Source: Lysobacter capsici
GTDB lineage: Bacteria > Pseudomonadota > Gammaproteobacteria > Xanthomonadales > Xanthomonadaceae
Assembly: GCF_014779555.2 (NCBI RefSeq)
Contig: NZ_CP094357.1
Coordinates: 5,952,001-6,016,000, forward strand
Direction: 5' to 3'
DNA: 64,000 nucleotides
Position 1 is the first letter of the stretch. Every line of letters starts with the position of its first letter. Both the position numbers and the translations under genes were made by a program. Positions 25,437 through 34,346 of the stretch are shown in pieces. The notes beneath the pieces are model-generated. The model ran no database searches and had not been told where the DNA came from. It saw nothing but the letters and a program-made list of their open reading frames with translations.

Positions 25437-25772
25437 ATGTTCTTCGCCACCAGCGTTCGCACTTCGCTTTTCGTCCTGCTCACCGCCGCATCCGCTTGCG
25501 CCCTGGCCGCCGATCCACCCAAGTCCGGCAGCAGCGGTCCCGCGGCCGCGTCGCCGAAGACCTTGAGCGCGCCGGCGCCGCGTCCGACCCACGCGGAGGG
25601 CAGGCTGGTGTGCGACAAGAAGTCGTACCGGCTGTCCACCGGCACCGGCAGCGGCACCTGCGTGTCGGGTGTCGGCAACGGCGATTGCCAGGACGGCGCC
25701 AACTCCTCCGCCGCCACCTGCAAGAATGGCTGCGGCAAGAGCACCGGCAAGGGCAGCTGCAGGGAAGAGTGA
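25437..25772 (+). CDS. Small secreted cysteine-rich protein
   Basis: A 111-residue protein with a signal peptide (cleavage near ALAAD, residue 24), a Pro/Ala/Ser linker, then a basic C-terminal domain with six cysteines (LVCDKKSY, GTCVSGVGNGDC, ATCKNGCGKSTGKGSC). AGGAGA lies 7 bases before the ATG. Encoded 270 bp after the duplicated-module protein. No family recognised. Confidence 0.7.
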   Translation: MFFATSVRTSLFVLLTAASACALAADPPKSGSSGPAAASPKTLSAPAPRPTHAEGRLVCDKKSYRLSTGTGSGTCVSGVGNGDCQDGANSSAATCKNGCGKSTGKGSCREE

Positions 25773-25802
25773 TTCACGCGTGCGCGTTCGCCCGGCCCGC
25801 GC

Positions 25803-27044
25803 TCACTCGCTCTTGCGGTCGACATCGCCCAGGAAGTCCGCGGTCCAATAGCCGCGCAGCTGCCGCGCCTGTCGCGGCTTGAGCTGCGCGGCGACGGCGT
25901 CTCGCACTGCATCGGCTTGTGGGTGCTTGCCTTGGCGATACAGTTCGCGCGCCTGCTCGACCATGGCGCGCTGGGCGATGCTCAGATTGCCAAAGGGATC
26001 GAAATACGAATCCAGCCGGTCGCGGTCGAGCACGCCGGTCCAGGTGAACATCGCATCGCCGGCGGTGTTCGCGATCGCCGCATAGCGGGCCTGCGCCTGA
26101 TCGGAATCGATCGCCCCCGTGAGGCGGGCCAGGCGCGTCGTCAGCAACTGGACCTCGGCATCGTCGCGCTGGGCCGATAGCCGCGCCAGCGTGTCGCGCA
26201 TCCATTCGAAGTCGACGTTGCCGGTGCGCGACTGCATGCCGAGCAGATTGAAGCTCGCTATCGCCAGCAACTGCGTTCGGTTGCCATGCCGGGCGATGTC
26301 TGCCTCGCTCGGCAGGCCCAGGCTCGACGGCTGGCGCAGATCGATGCGCGGATCGGCCTTGAGGATGGATTCGATGTCGTGCTTGTGGAACTCGCCCACT
26401 ACCACCACCAGCGTCTTTCCCGGCCGGGCGTGCGCGGCGCGGGCGATGGCCTGGGCCTGCATGAATGTTCGATACAGGAACATGCGTCGCGGCAAATCCC
26501 GCGCGGCCGAAGCCGCTGGCGTCAGCGCCCATTGCCTGACCTTGTCGAGGTTGGCGGCGTCGTCGGCGTGGTAGAGCGTGCGGCGCAGGCTCGCGGGCTC
26601 GGGAAACGTCAGGAACTGCTGGAAGCCCCGATACGGTCGAAGTTCCGGCGGCGCGCTCAGGTTCATGCCGAACCCCAGCAGTTCGTCTTCGCGCGAAGGC
26701 ATCCAGTCGATCGGGCACAGCTCGACCCGGGCCGCGCGCGCGTACGGCACCACCACGTCCTGGACTTCATAGGTGAACTCGTAGAAGTCGTCGCGGGCGA
26801 ACGCGTCCGCGGTCCGCTCCACGCAGATCGCATCCGCCCGGCTGCGGGCGAGAAAGGCTTCGAGCATCGCCGGGCTGTCGTGCTTCGCCACCAACTGGGC
26901 TGCGTGATCCACGCCCAGCACATAGACGCGGGTGGGGACGGTCGCATCCGATCGCGGTTGGGTTTGCGCGTGCGCGTGCGCCAGCGCAAACCCGACCATC
27001 AGTATCAGTGTGGCCACGTGCCGGAATGCTGGTTTGTGCATCAT
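25803..27044 (-). CDS. Secreted TraB/ChaN-like protein
   Basis: From ATG 27044 (GAGG upstream) a 413-residue protein with a signal peptide ending AHAHAQ (about residue 26). YVLGVDHAAQ, then IDWMPSREDELLG, then VVVVGEFHKHDIESIL recall the paired GxxH / GExH motifs of the TraB-TIKI-ChaN-EreA superfamily of metal-dependent hydrolases. The second half is helical, ending RGYWTADFLGDVD. Probably periplasmic. Assignment at superfamily level only. Confidence 0.65.
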   Translation of the reverse strand: MMHKPAFRHVATLILMVGFALAHAHAQTQPRSDATVPTRVYVLGVDHAAQLVAKHDSPAMLEAFLARSRADAICVERTADAFARDDFYEFTYEVQDVVVPYARAARVELCPIDWMPSREDELLGFGMNLSAPPELRPYRGFQQFLTFPEPASLRRTLYHADDAANLDKVRQWALTPAASAARDLPRRMFLYRTFMQAQAIARAAHARPGKTLVVVVGEFHKHDIESILKADPRIDLRQPSSLGLPSEADIARHGNRTQLLAIASFNLLGMQSRTGNVDFEWMRDTLARLSAQRDDAEVQLLTTRLARLTGAIDSDQAQARYAAIANTAGDAMFTWTGVLDRDRLDSYFDPFGNLSIAQRAMVEQARELYRQGKHPQADAVRDAVAAQLKPRQARQLRGYWTADFLGDVDRKSE

Positions 27045-27221
27045 GCGAGCCTCGCTGGGAGCCGACATGCTCGCGCTCCGGCTCGCGGCCCCACATGTGC
27101 TGAAGGTATCGCCAGGAGGATGCGGCGATCGCAGTCGCGACGCCGGCGTCAAGCGGGATCGCTGCGGTTCGGCGCGCATCCGGTCGCCGTCGCTGGCCGC
27201 CACGACATGGCCCCTATCGTT

Positions 27222-27746
27222 TCAGGACGATCGACGAATCTTGCGTCCAGGTTTGAGTCCATGCGCGGTCAGCTCCGGCGCCGACTCGACGATGCGCTCG
27301 AACAGCGACTGCCGGCTCAAGGCATCGTCGAGCCGGTCCAGTGATTCGATCAGACCATCTACTTCCGCGGCAATTTGCGCCGCGGCCTGATCCAATATTC
27401 GCCACAGCGGCGTCAGCCGTTCGATCAGCTGCCGTCCCTTGCGCGTCAGCTGCAACCGCCTGCGACGCGCGTCGTCGGGATCGGTCTGCGACTGCACCAG
27501 CCCGGCCTTCTCCAGCGAGCTGCGCGTCTGACTGATGGACGCATGGGTGATGCCCAAGGTCGCCGCCAGTTCGCCGACCGTGGCCGGGCCGTTCAAGGCC
27601 AATTGGTTCAGTACGCCGAACCAACGCTGCTCGAACTCGAGACCGGCCTCGGCGTAGATCCGCGCCACGTCGCCGTCGATGCGTTCGGACAGACGCCGAA
27701 GACGAGCGCCTATCGCCGCTCCGCCCAGATGCCTTGGGTAGTCCAT
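27222..27746 (-). CDS. MarR-family regulator
   Basis: A 174-residue protein from ATG 27746 (CAGGAGAC upstream). Residues about 30-130 form the MarR winged helix (VGELAATLGITHASISQTRSSLEKAGLV as recognition region, DDARRRRLQLTRKG as wing). It is divergent from a beta-lactamase-like gene, and a perfect 12-bp palindrome lies in the shared promoter, so it likely controls that gene and itself. Confidence 0.9.
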   Translation of the reverse strand: MDYPRHLGGAAIGARLRRLSERIDGDVARIYAEAGLEFEQRWFGVLNQLALNGPATVGELAATLGITHASISQTRSSLEKAGLVQSQTDPDDARRRRLQLTRKGRQLIERLTPLWRILDQAAAQIAAEVDGLIESLDRLDDALSRQSLFERIVESAPELTAHGLKPGRKIRRSS

Positions 27747-27769
27747 GAACCGTCTCCTGTTCCACCTGC

Positions 27770-27798
27770 TTGACATTATGTAGGCGCCTACGGATATC
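27770..27798 (+). promoter_or_regulatory. Promoter with embedded MarR operator
   Basis: A perfect -35 box TTGACA (27770-27775), 17 bp, then GATATC as a weak -10 (27793-27798), reading toward the serine hydrolase gene. The spacer holds the perfect palindrome GTAGGCGCCTAC (27780-27791), an ideal place for repression by the divergent MarR protein. Confidence 0.6.
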
Positions 27799-27830
27799 CT
27801 GCAAGCCGGTCGTTCAGCGAGGTCGCGGGC

Positions 27831-29036
27831 ATGAAGACGAACAAAACTCACGACGCCTTACCCGGTCGACGGCGTTTCCTCGCCGCCGGACTGGCGCTGG
27901 CGTCCGCGCCGGCCTTCGGCTTGACCGGCGGCGCAGCCCCGCCCGACTCGGCGTCGCGCGAATTCAACGCATTCGTGCTCGAGCAGATGCGTCAGGCACG
28001 CATCCCCGGGCTGGCGGTGGGATTGGCGCGCGATGGCGTGACGCGTTTCGCTCGCGGGTTCGGCTATGCCGACATCGAGTCGCGGCGCATGATCGACGCC
28101 GATACGGTGTTCCACCTCGCCTCGATCACCAAGACCGTCACCGCCACCGCGATCGCATGGCTACACGAACAAGGCCGATTGGACCTGGACGAACCGGTCG
28201 CGCCTCATCTGGATTTTCCGCTGCGCCACCCGCGCCATCGCGCCGCGGCGATCACCGCGCGGCAATTGTTGATGCACACCTCTGGCATCAGCGACGCGAA
28301 CTACTACCGCATCGACTTCCGCACGCCCGGCCGCGATGCCGACTTGTCCCTGCAAGGTTTCCTGCGCGACTACCTGGTGGCGGGCGGAAAGGCGTATTCG
28401 GCCGAAGGCAGTTTTTCCGCGCACGCGCCCGGCGCGGCCTGGGGCTACAGCAACGTCGGTTTCGCCGTGCTCGGCGAGTTGGCCGCGCGCGTGAGCGGCG
28501 AGGACATGCGCGAGCTGACCCGGCGCGAAGTATTCGCCCCGCTGGGCATGACCAGCACGTTCTGGACGCTGGCCGAGACCCCCGCCGAACGCGGCGCGAC
28601 GCCGTACCTGATGGCCGGCAGCGCGTACGTGCGCCAACGCCCGATCGGCGCGCCCGATTGGCCGGGCTCGATGCTGCGCAGTTCGATCGGCGACCTCACC
28701 CGCTACGTCGCCGCCTCCGCCAACGACGGCGCGGCCGGCGACGCGCGCATCCTGCAGCCGCGGACCATGACGGAACTGCTGCTGATGCGGCAGCCGGCGC
28801 AACTGCCGACGTGGCTTACCGGCCAGGGGCTTGGCTGGATGCAGGCACGGCTCGGCGACCGCGTCGTGGCCAACCACTGGGGCGGCGACCCGGGCGTGTT
28901 CACCGCCGCCTACCTCGACCCGGACACGCGCAGCGGCGTGGCGATCCTATGCAATGTCAGTACCAGCGAGGCCAGCAAGGCCGCGATCAAGAACATCGCC
29001 CTGCGGCTGCTGTCGCGACCGGACGAGGCGTACTGA
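27831..29036 (+). CDS. Serine hydrolase, class C beta-lactamase/D-alanyl-D-alanine carboxypeptidase fold, Tat-exported
   Basis: A 401-residue protein. The N-terminus GRRRFLAAGLALASAPAFG is a twin-arginine-type signal. The catalytic triad motifs are present: SITK at 98-101 (nucleophile S98), YSN in WGYSNVGFAVLGE, and HWG in ANHWGGDPGV replacing KTG. The family includes AmpC, EstB esterases and peptidases; the HxG version suggests an esterase or peptidase rather than a true beta-lactamase. Under the MarR-type promoter. Confidence 0.88.
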   Translation: MKTNKTHDALPGRRRFLAAGLALASAPAFGLTGGAAPPDSASREFNAFVLEQMRQARIPGLAVGLARDGVTRFARGFGYADIESRRMIDADTVFHLASITKTVTATAIAWLHEQGRLDLDEPVAPHLDFPLRHPRHRAAAITARQLLMHTSGISDANYYRIDFRTPGRDADLSLQGFLRDYLVAGGKAYSAEGSFSAHAPGAAWGYSNVGFAVLGELAARVSGEDMRELTRREVFAPLGMTSTFWTLAETPAERGATPYLMAGSAYVRQRPIGAPDWPGSMLRSSIGDLTRYVAASANDGAAGDARILQPRTMTELLLMRQPAQLPTWLTGQGLGWMQARLGDRVVANHWGGDPGVFTAAYLDPDTRSGVAILCNVSTSEASKAAIKNIALRLLSRPDEAY

Positions 29037-29247
29037 ACGCGCGCGCTGACGACTGCGCTTCTTTAACGGGCCGTGGCGCCACATGCAGCCGCCATGGCCT
29101 TGTTATTCGCCAATGCAAACCCGCACGCGTGCGCGCCGAAACTGATGCCGTTTCGGCGCGTCGGCGCGGCCGCGTGGCGGGAATCGCGACAACCCGCAGT
29201 TCGGACATAGACAGAGGCGTCTTGTCGGACACCGCGCCTGGATGCTG

Positions 29248-30504
29248 TCAGGCCGCGCCGCTGCGCTGTTCGCCGCCCGCCGGTGCCGCCATCGGCGGCG
29301 CATCCGCCGAGGTCACGCGCCCCACCCACAAGGCCGAACACAGCGCCAGGCCGGCCGCGATCCAGCCCACCGCGCCATAACCGGCGATGCGTCCGCTGGC
29401 GTCGGTGCTCAGCATCAGGCCGCCCAGCCATGCGCCCAGGCCCGTGCCCAGCGACATCACCGCGCTGTTCGCGCTGAGGTAGGCGCCGCGCTGCTCGGGT
29501 TGCGGCACCGTGGTCTGCAGCGCCTGCAACGGCACCATGCGCCCGTTCATCGTGACCATGAAGAACGGGAAGAACAGCAGCATCGCGAGGAAACCGACCG
29601 CCGGCAGATGGGTGATGAACAACACCGGCACCAGCGACACCACCACCGCCACGCGATACACCAGTTGCTTGCCGTAACGGTCGGCCAGACGCCCGATGTA
29701 GCGCGAGGTGAAGAACGCCGCCACGCCGCCGGCCATGTACATCCACGACAGTTGCGCCGGTTCGATCCCGTGGTTGGCGACCAGCATCGGCGAGATGAAG
29801 GGAATCACCAGCATCTGCGAGGTGGTCAGCATCAGCGTCAGCGCGAACGCGTTCAGATGACGCGGATTCGCGAACAGCTTGAACAGGTTCGGAAAGGCCC
29901 GGCGCAGCGGCACGCGCTCGCGCGACAGATGCTGGTTCAGCGGCGGCACGATCCGCGATCCGCCCACCCACACCATCAGCGACAAGGCCACCAGCAGCCA
30001 GAATGGCGCCGACCAATGGAAATGCGCGCCGAGCAGAACGCCGACCGGAACGCCGATCACCGAGGCGATCGCGAACGAAGTCATGACCGTGCCGGTGGCG
30101 GCGCCGCGGCGTTGCGCCGGGATCACGTCGGCGATGATCGCCATGATGATCGAGCCGAGCACGCCGCCGCTGATGCCCGCGAACGCGCGCGAGGCAAGCA
30201 ACAAGGCGTAGCTGTCGGCCAGTGCGCAGGCCAGGTTGGACACGGCGAACAACGCGTACATCGCCAGCAGCAGCTTGCGCCGGTCGAAACGGTCGATGTA
30301 GGTGGCGGCGAGCAGGCCGGACAGGCCGCCGCAGATCGAATAGGCCGATACGGCGGCGGCGAATTGCGCCGGCGAGATGTGCAGGGCGCGCATGATCTGC
30401 GGGCCCAGCGGCATCATCACCATGAAATCCATGATGAGGGTGAACTGGGTCAGCATGAGCAGCCACAGCAGGCGTCGCTCGAGCGTCTGGGTAATCGAGT
30501 ACAT
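29248..30504 (-). CDS. MFS transporter (DHA1-type)
   Basis: A 418-residue, twelve-helix major facilitator. The signature between helices 2 and 3 reads YIDRFDRRKLLLAMYALFA, with a repeat DRYGKQLVYR in the second half. It starts 43 bp after the siderophore-interacting protein gene, the third gene of a PadR-controlled operon. An efflux role for a siderophore, metal chelate or drug is inferred from that context. Confidence 0.88.
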   Translation of the reverse strand: MYSITQTLERRLLWLLMLTQFTLIMDFMVMMPLGPQIMRALHISPAQFAAAVSAYSICGGLSGLLAATYIDRFDRRKLLLAMYALFAVSNLACALADSYALLLASRAFAGISGGVLGSIIMAIIADVIPAQRRGAATGTVMTSFAIASVIGVPVGVLLGAHFHWSAPFWLLVALSLMVWVGGSRIVPPLNQHLSRERVPLRRAFPNLFKLFANPRHLNAFALTLMLTTSQMLVIPFISPMLVANHGIEPAQLSWMYMAGGVAAFFTSRYIGRLADRYGKQLVYRVAVVVSLVPVLFITHLPAVGFLAMLLFFPFFMVTMNGRMVPLQALQTTVPQPEQRGAYLSANSAVMSLGTGLGAWLGGLMLSTDASGRIAGYGAVGWIAAGLALCSALWVGRVTSADAPPMAAPAGGEQRSGAA

Positions 30505-30547
30505 GGGGGTCCTTGCGGTCGCGATGACCGCGGCAATGGATTGAAAC

Positions 30548-31378
30548 TCAGTCGTCCAGCGATTCGTGCACGCCCTGTGCGCCGCGCTTCCAGTAACCGG
30601 CCGCGTGCAGCCGCGATTTGTCGACGCCGCGCTCGGCCAGCAGATGCTGACGCACCGCGCGGATCGCGCTCGATTCGCCCGCGGCCCAGACATAGCCCTC
30701 GCCGTCGCGCTCGTCCTGCGGCCAGCGCAGTTCACGCACCGCATGCAGCAGCGGCGGCTCGGCACCCGGATCGGAACCGCCGCGATAGCACCAATGCACG
30801 TCCAGCGCGGCCGCGGCGACGAAATCGATGCGCGCGCCCGGATCTTGCACCTCCGCCACGACGATGGCGCGCGCCGTCGCCGGCAATTCCTGCACACGAC
30901 GCGCGATCGCCGGCAAGGCGGTGTCGTCGCCGATCAGCACATGCCAGTCGAAGCCGTCCGGTATCACCCGCGAGCCGCGCGGGCCGCCGATGCCGAGGTA
31001 GTGGCCGACCTGCGCCTGTCTAGCCCAGGCGGTGGCCGGGCCGGCATCGTGCAGGGCGAATTCGAGTTCGAGCTCGCGCGCATCGGGATCGAAACGACGC
31101 GGAGTGAAATCGCGGACGACCGGACGTATCGCGCCTTCGGCGTAGACGAAGCCATTCGAGCCGATGGTCGGCATGTCCGGTCGGTCCTGACCCGGCTGGG
31201 GAAACAACACCTTGACGTGATCGTCGAACGAGGCCGAAACGAAATCGGCCAGAGCCTCGCCGCTCAGGACGACGCGGCGCAGATGCGGCGTCACCGATTC
31301 GACCCGGGTCACGCGCAGCAGCCGCACTTTTAACGGATGGCGGACGCGCACGACCGCCAGGTCGCTGAGTTCTTGCAT
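30548..31378 (-). CDS. Siderophore-interacting protein, ferric-siderophore reductase (YqjH/ViuB-like)
   Basis: A 276-residue NAD(P)H:flavin-type reductase that releases iron from siderophores in the cytoplasm. TPHLRRVVLSGEAL and RDFTPRRFDPDARELELEFALHD (FAD-binding barrel, R-x-F/Y-T motif), GPATAWARQAQVGHYLGIGGPRGS, then the NAD-binding half with WAAGESSAIRAVRQHL. AGGACTATCC precedes the ATG. It lies 70 bp downstream of the PadR gene, as yqjH lies beside yqjI in E. coli. Confidence 0.93.
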   Translation of the reverse strand: MQELSDLAVVRVRHPLKVRLLRVTRVESVTPHLRRVVLSGEALADFVSASFDDHVKVLFPQPGQDRPDMPTIGSNGFVYAEGAIRPVVRDFTPRRFDPDARELELEFALHDAGPATAWARQAQVGHYLGIGGPRGSRVIPDGFDWHVLIGDDTALPAIARRVQELPATARAIVVAEVQDPGARIDFVAAAALDVHWCYRGGSDPGAEPPLLHAVRELRWPQDERDGEGYVWAAGESSAIRAVRQHLLAERGVDKSRLHAAGYWKRGAQGVHESLDD

Positions 31379-31448
31379 GGATAGTCCTGTCGTTCGTGGC
31401 TGCGTCGTGGGTGGGTGCGTCGCCCGCGGAGGCGCCGACTGGCGGCGA

Positions 31449-32168
31449 TCAGTCGCCGCGGCCTTCGATCTCGTCGGTGGCGCGCCGCAGGATCGCGGCG
31501 ATGCGGCGCTGTTCGTCGACGGACAGCTCCTCGCGACGGTACAGCGCGGTCTTGATCGCGCGCCGCGCCTGGATCAGCTCCGGCACCCAGCCGCCTTCGG
31601 ACGGATCGGCCGGCTCTTCGCCGGCCAGCGCGCGCCGCACCGAATCCATCTTGCGGGCGATGTGGTTCAACTTGGCGAGCATCATGTCGACGCGTTCGCG
31701 GTTCGCGGCCAGATGCGCGCTGCCGAGCTCGGCGAGTTCGTAACGCTTGCGGTTGCCCTCCAGTTCGACGGTCACGTAACCCAGCTCCTCCAGATAGGTC
31801 AGCGCCGGATAGACCATGCCCGGGCTCGGGCTATAGAAACCGTTCGAACGCGTGTCCAGCGCCTTGATCAATTCGTAGCCATGGCTCGGCTTGTCCTCGA
31901 TCAGGGCCAGCAGCAGCAATTGCAGGTCGTCGGAGCTGAACTTGCGGCCGCGCGAGAAGCCTTCGCTGTCGTCGAAGCCGCCGGGGAAACCGCCCGGGAA
32001 CCCCGCCCCGCCCGGTCCGGCCGGGTAGCCGCCGCCCCTGCGTCCGCCTCGGCCGCCGCGCGGGTGGCCGCCGGCGTGCGCGAACGGATGGCCGGAGAAC
32101 AGCTCGAAACGCGAAAAGTCGTCGCAGCCGAAGGCCCGGCCGGAGTCGTGGATGAAGGGACGGCGCAT
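31449..32168 (-). CDS. PadR-family regulator with glycine-rich N-terminal extension (YqjI-like)
   Basis: A 239-residue protein from ATG 32168 (an upstream GTG at 32177 is possible). Residues about 75-160 are the PadR winged helix (LLLLALIEDKPSHGYELIKAL, then YSPSPGMVYPALTYLEELGYV), followed by a helical dimerisation tail. The first 70 residues are Gly/His/Arg/Phe-rich. E. coli YqjI has a His/Cys-rich metal-sensing extension at the same place; here cysteines are nearly absent, so the sensing chemistry may differ. It probably represses its own operon through the 32184-32222 operator. Confidence 0.9.
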   Translation of the reverse strand: MRRPFIHDSGRAFGCDDFSRFELFSGHPFAHAGGHPRGGRGGRRGGGYPAGPGGAGFPGGFPGGFDDSEGFSRGRKFSSDDLQLLLLALIEDKPSHGYELIKALDTRSNGFYSPSPGMVYPALTYLEELGYVTVELEGNRKRYELAELGSAHLAANRERVDMMLAKLNHIARKMDSVRRALAGEEPADPSEGGWVPELIQARRAIKTALYRREELSVDEQRRIAAILRRATDEIEGRGD

Positions 32169-32183
32169 GATGGGCACTCAACG

Positions 32184-32222
32184 TATCGTAAGATACGTCT
32201 TACGATATAGATCGTAAGATAC
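32184..32222. promoter_or_regulatory. PadR operator: perfect 24-bp palindrome plus a third half-site
   Basis: TATCGTAAGA-TACG-TCTTACGATA (32184-32207) followed by a further direct half-site ATCGTAAGATAC (32211-32222). It begins 15 bp upstream of the PadR start codon, over the expected promoter. The AT-rich arms stand out in this GC-rich region. Confidence 0.8.
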
Positions 32223-32486
32223 AAAAGCAAGTCCCGATCTGGCGGCTCGGCGGCGGGCCCAGCCGCCGGACCGGCCGGGGTGCGCCGCGGATTCTGGCCT
32301 TCCGCGGGCCTGTCGTGACATCGGCCATGAGCCGAGCGCATCGGGTTCGAGCGCCCGGGGACCGACCCGAACGGCAGTCGGCTTGCGCCGCCCGCTCTCC
32401 TGTCCGGTAGCTTGGCGTGATGAGCAAGCATCGAATCCGAGTTGGATTCGAAGCGCGGCCCCAATCTTTGCGTCAGTGAGGGAACC

Positions 32487-32750
32487 ATGACCCTGCAAGC
32501 CGAGCTTCTGAGCCCACCGGGCAACTACGCCGTCGTGCAGTTGCCGCGAAGAAATTATCCCGGCGTCGTTGTGCAAGGCGACTCGCTGCACATGCTGAAA
32601 CAGCAGGCGCAGCGGATGGGACGGTTGCTCGCCGCGATGGCGCTGGAGGAGTTGGCGGATGAAATCGAGTACCTGACCGAGCAACTGTCCGAAGTGCAGC
32701 GCCACTACGAGCGAGTTTGCGCCGAGCGACATATCGCCTTGCCGTATTAA
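32487..32750 (+). CDS. DUF6959-like small protein
   Basis: An 87-residue cytoplasmic protein; GAGGGAACC precedes the ATG. Its N-terminal half (YAVVQLPRRNYPGVVVQGDSLHML) matches the DUF6959 pattern as I recall it, and the C-terminal half is a charged helix (LADEIEYLTEQLSEVQRHYE). Such proteins are found scattered, sometimes near toxin-immunity loci; no partner is visible here. Confidence 0.6.
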   Translation: MTLQAELLSPPGNYAVVQLPRRNYPGVVVQGDSLHMLKQQAQRMGRLLAAMALEELADEIEYLTEQLSEVQRHYERVCAERHIALPY

Positions 32751-33028
32751 CCGCATTGCATGGTTCGCACGCGACAAGAGCCGCATCCGCAGCCCTTGCC
32801 GCATCCGGGCGCCGGCACCTCCAACGTTGCAAGAATCGTCCGCGCCAGCCGTGCCACAGCGGCGACGCGTCTGCGCGACCTGCGATGGCCGCCACAGCGC
32901 TCGCGCGACGCAGCGCCCATCCCGCAAGGTTCGGATGCGCCACGGGATCGGCGTGATTGTGACCGCCGCCGAGGCATGCTGGAGTGCGTCGCATGCCTCC
33001 ATCCCGGAGGTTTTCAAGGAGGAATACG

Positions 33029-33433
33029 ATGAAGCTCGCGATGGTGGCGGCGATGGCCGCGGCGGTGCTGTCGATGGTGTGCGCGCCGGCCGCGGCCGGC
33101 GAAAAGGTCGAGGTTCCGGTGACATTGGAGATCAACGGGCTCGGCCAGGTGACCCGCGCTTACGGCATGGCCGGCACGGCGCGCAACAGCGCCGATTCCC
33201 AGCAATTGATCGCCTGCTTCGTCAGCGCGACCACCGCAGGCGCGCAAGGCGGCTGCGAAGCGAGGAACGCGGCGGGCACCTCCACCCTGTGCATCACCTC
33301 CAACGCCAGCCTGCTGGCGGCGGTGCAAGCGGTGCGCACCGATTCCTATATCGACTTCTCGCGCAGCGCCGCCGGCCAATGCACCGGGATCTATGTGACC
33401 AACGGCTCGCCGAACGCGGTCAAGCAACCCTGA
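33029..33433 (+). CDS. Small secreted protein of unknown function
   Basis: A 134-residue protein with a strong ribosome-binding site (AAGGAGG, 6 bases from ATG) and a signal peptide ending APAAAG (about residue 23). The mature part has four cysteines (IACFV, GGCEA, LCITS, QCTGI) and a beta-rich composition (VEVPVTLEINGLGQVTRAYG). Not recognised. Confidence 0.65.
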   Translation: MKLAMVAAMAAAVLSMVCAPAAAGEKVEVPVTLEINGLGQVTRAYGMAGTARNSADSQQLIACFVSATTAGAQGGCEARNAAGTSTLCITSNASLLAAVQAVRTDSYIDFSRSAAGQCTGIYVTNGSPNAVKQP

Positions 33434-33855
33434 GCCGAGTGCCGGCGTCGCGGACCGCGGCGCCGGCGCGATCCAGCAAACATCGCCGCCCGGATCCGGC
33501 GCCGCGCCGAAGCGATTTCACATTTGTTCGAACTTCGCCGGTAAGGATGGACGCACCTTGTTTGACGAGCGCGATCGATGCGTTGCCTGCCACGCCGGGC
33601 ACCGGCATCGATGCCGGCGTCGTGGCTACCAACGGTCTCGCCACGCGCGATCGACTGCGCTCATGCATCGACGCGAAACGCGCGCGGGCCGCATGGGTGG
33701 CCTGGCATCCGTTGCGTGCAACTAACGACTGCACATCGCAGGCCAGCCTGTCGATCCTGTTGCGGTAGTAAAGACCCGACGTAGCCGCAGCTTGCGCCGG
33801 GTCGGAGGTTTCAGCGCCGGATCGATGGATCGCATCGATCCTGCGCAGCCGAGGC
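33434..33855. other. Intergenic stretch holding one imperfect hairpin
   Basis: No supported gene. GACCCGACG (33773-33781) pairs with CGCCGGGTC further right with one mismatch; no T-run. It could be a repeat-type palindrome or a weak terminator. Confidence 0.35.
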
Positions 33856-34071
33856 CTAGCCGTTAGGCAGGACGACGCCGCATGCCACGCGGCAGTAGCT
33901 GTAGTCGGCCGTATAGCACGCCTCGGCTTCTCCTTCGGCGGCGAGCAACAGGCATTGCGCGATCGCGGCGCGCTTGCATTCGGTAACGCAATCCCTGGCG
34001 AAAGCGGCGCTGGCGAAGCTCAGGCCGAACACGAAAGCGCACAGCGTCATCAGTTTGGTGGAACGGGTCAT
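33856..34071 (-). CDS. Very small secreted cysteine-rich protein
   Basis: A 71-residue protein; AAGGAGAGAGAC directly precedes the ATG at 34071. Signal peptide (cleavage near AFARD, residue 26) then a 45-residue mature peptide with six cysteines (DCVTECKRA, AQCLL, EACYT, SYCRVACG), so probably three disulfides. Function unknown. Confidence 0.65.
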   Translation of the reverse strand: MTRSTKLMTLCAFVFGLSFASAAFARDCVTECKRAAIAQCLLLAAEGEAEACYTADYSYCRVACGVVLPNG

Positions 34072-34346
34072 GTCTCTCTCCTTAGAGGCTAAGAACCGGG
34101 TGTATCGAGGCATGCGAGCCATATAACGACTCGTGCAATCACAGTCGTCGATATTTCATCGCATGTCCAAGCGCAAACGAAATAGGCGAACGCGGCCGGC
34201 CTTGCCTTGCGCTTCATGTCTCGGATTTGTGATCCCAATCCGGATACCGTCGCGTTCAAGCGATTCCTCGGTCCGCACATCGGAGCTCGACGGGCGGCCA
34301 TCAGGCGACGAACAACACCCGTTCGCCGCATCCACTACGCAGAGAC

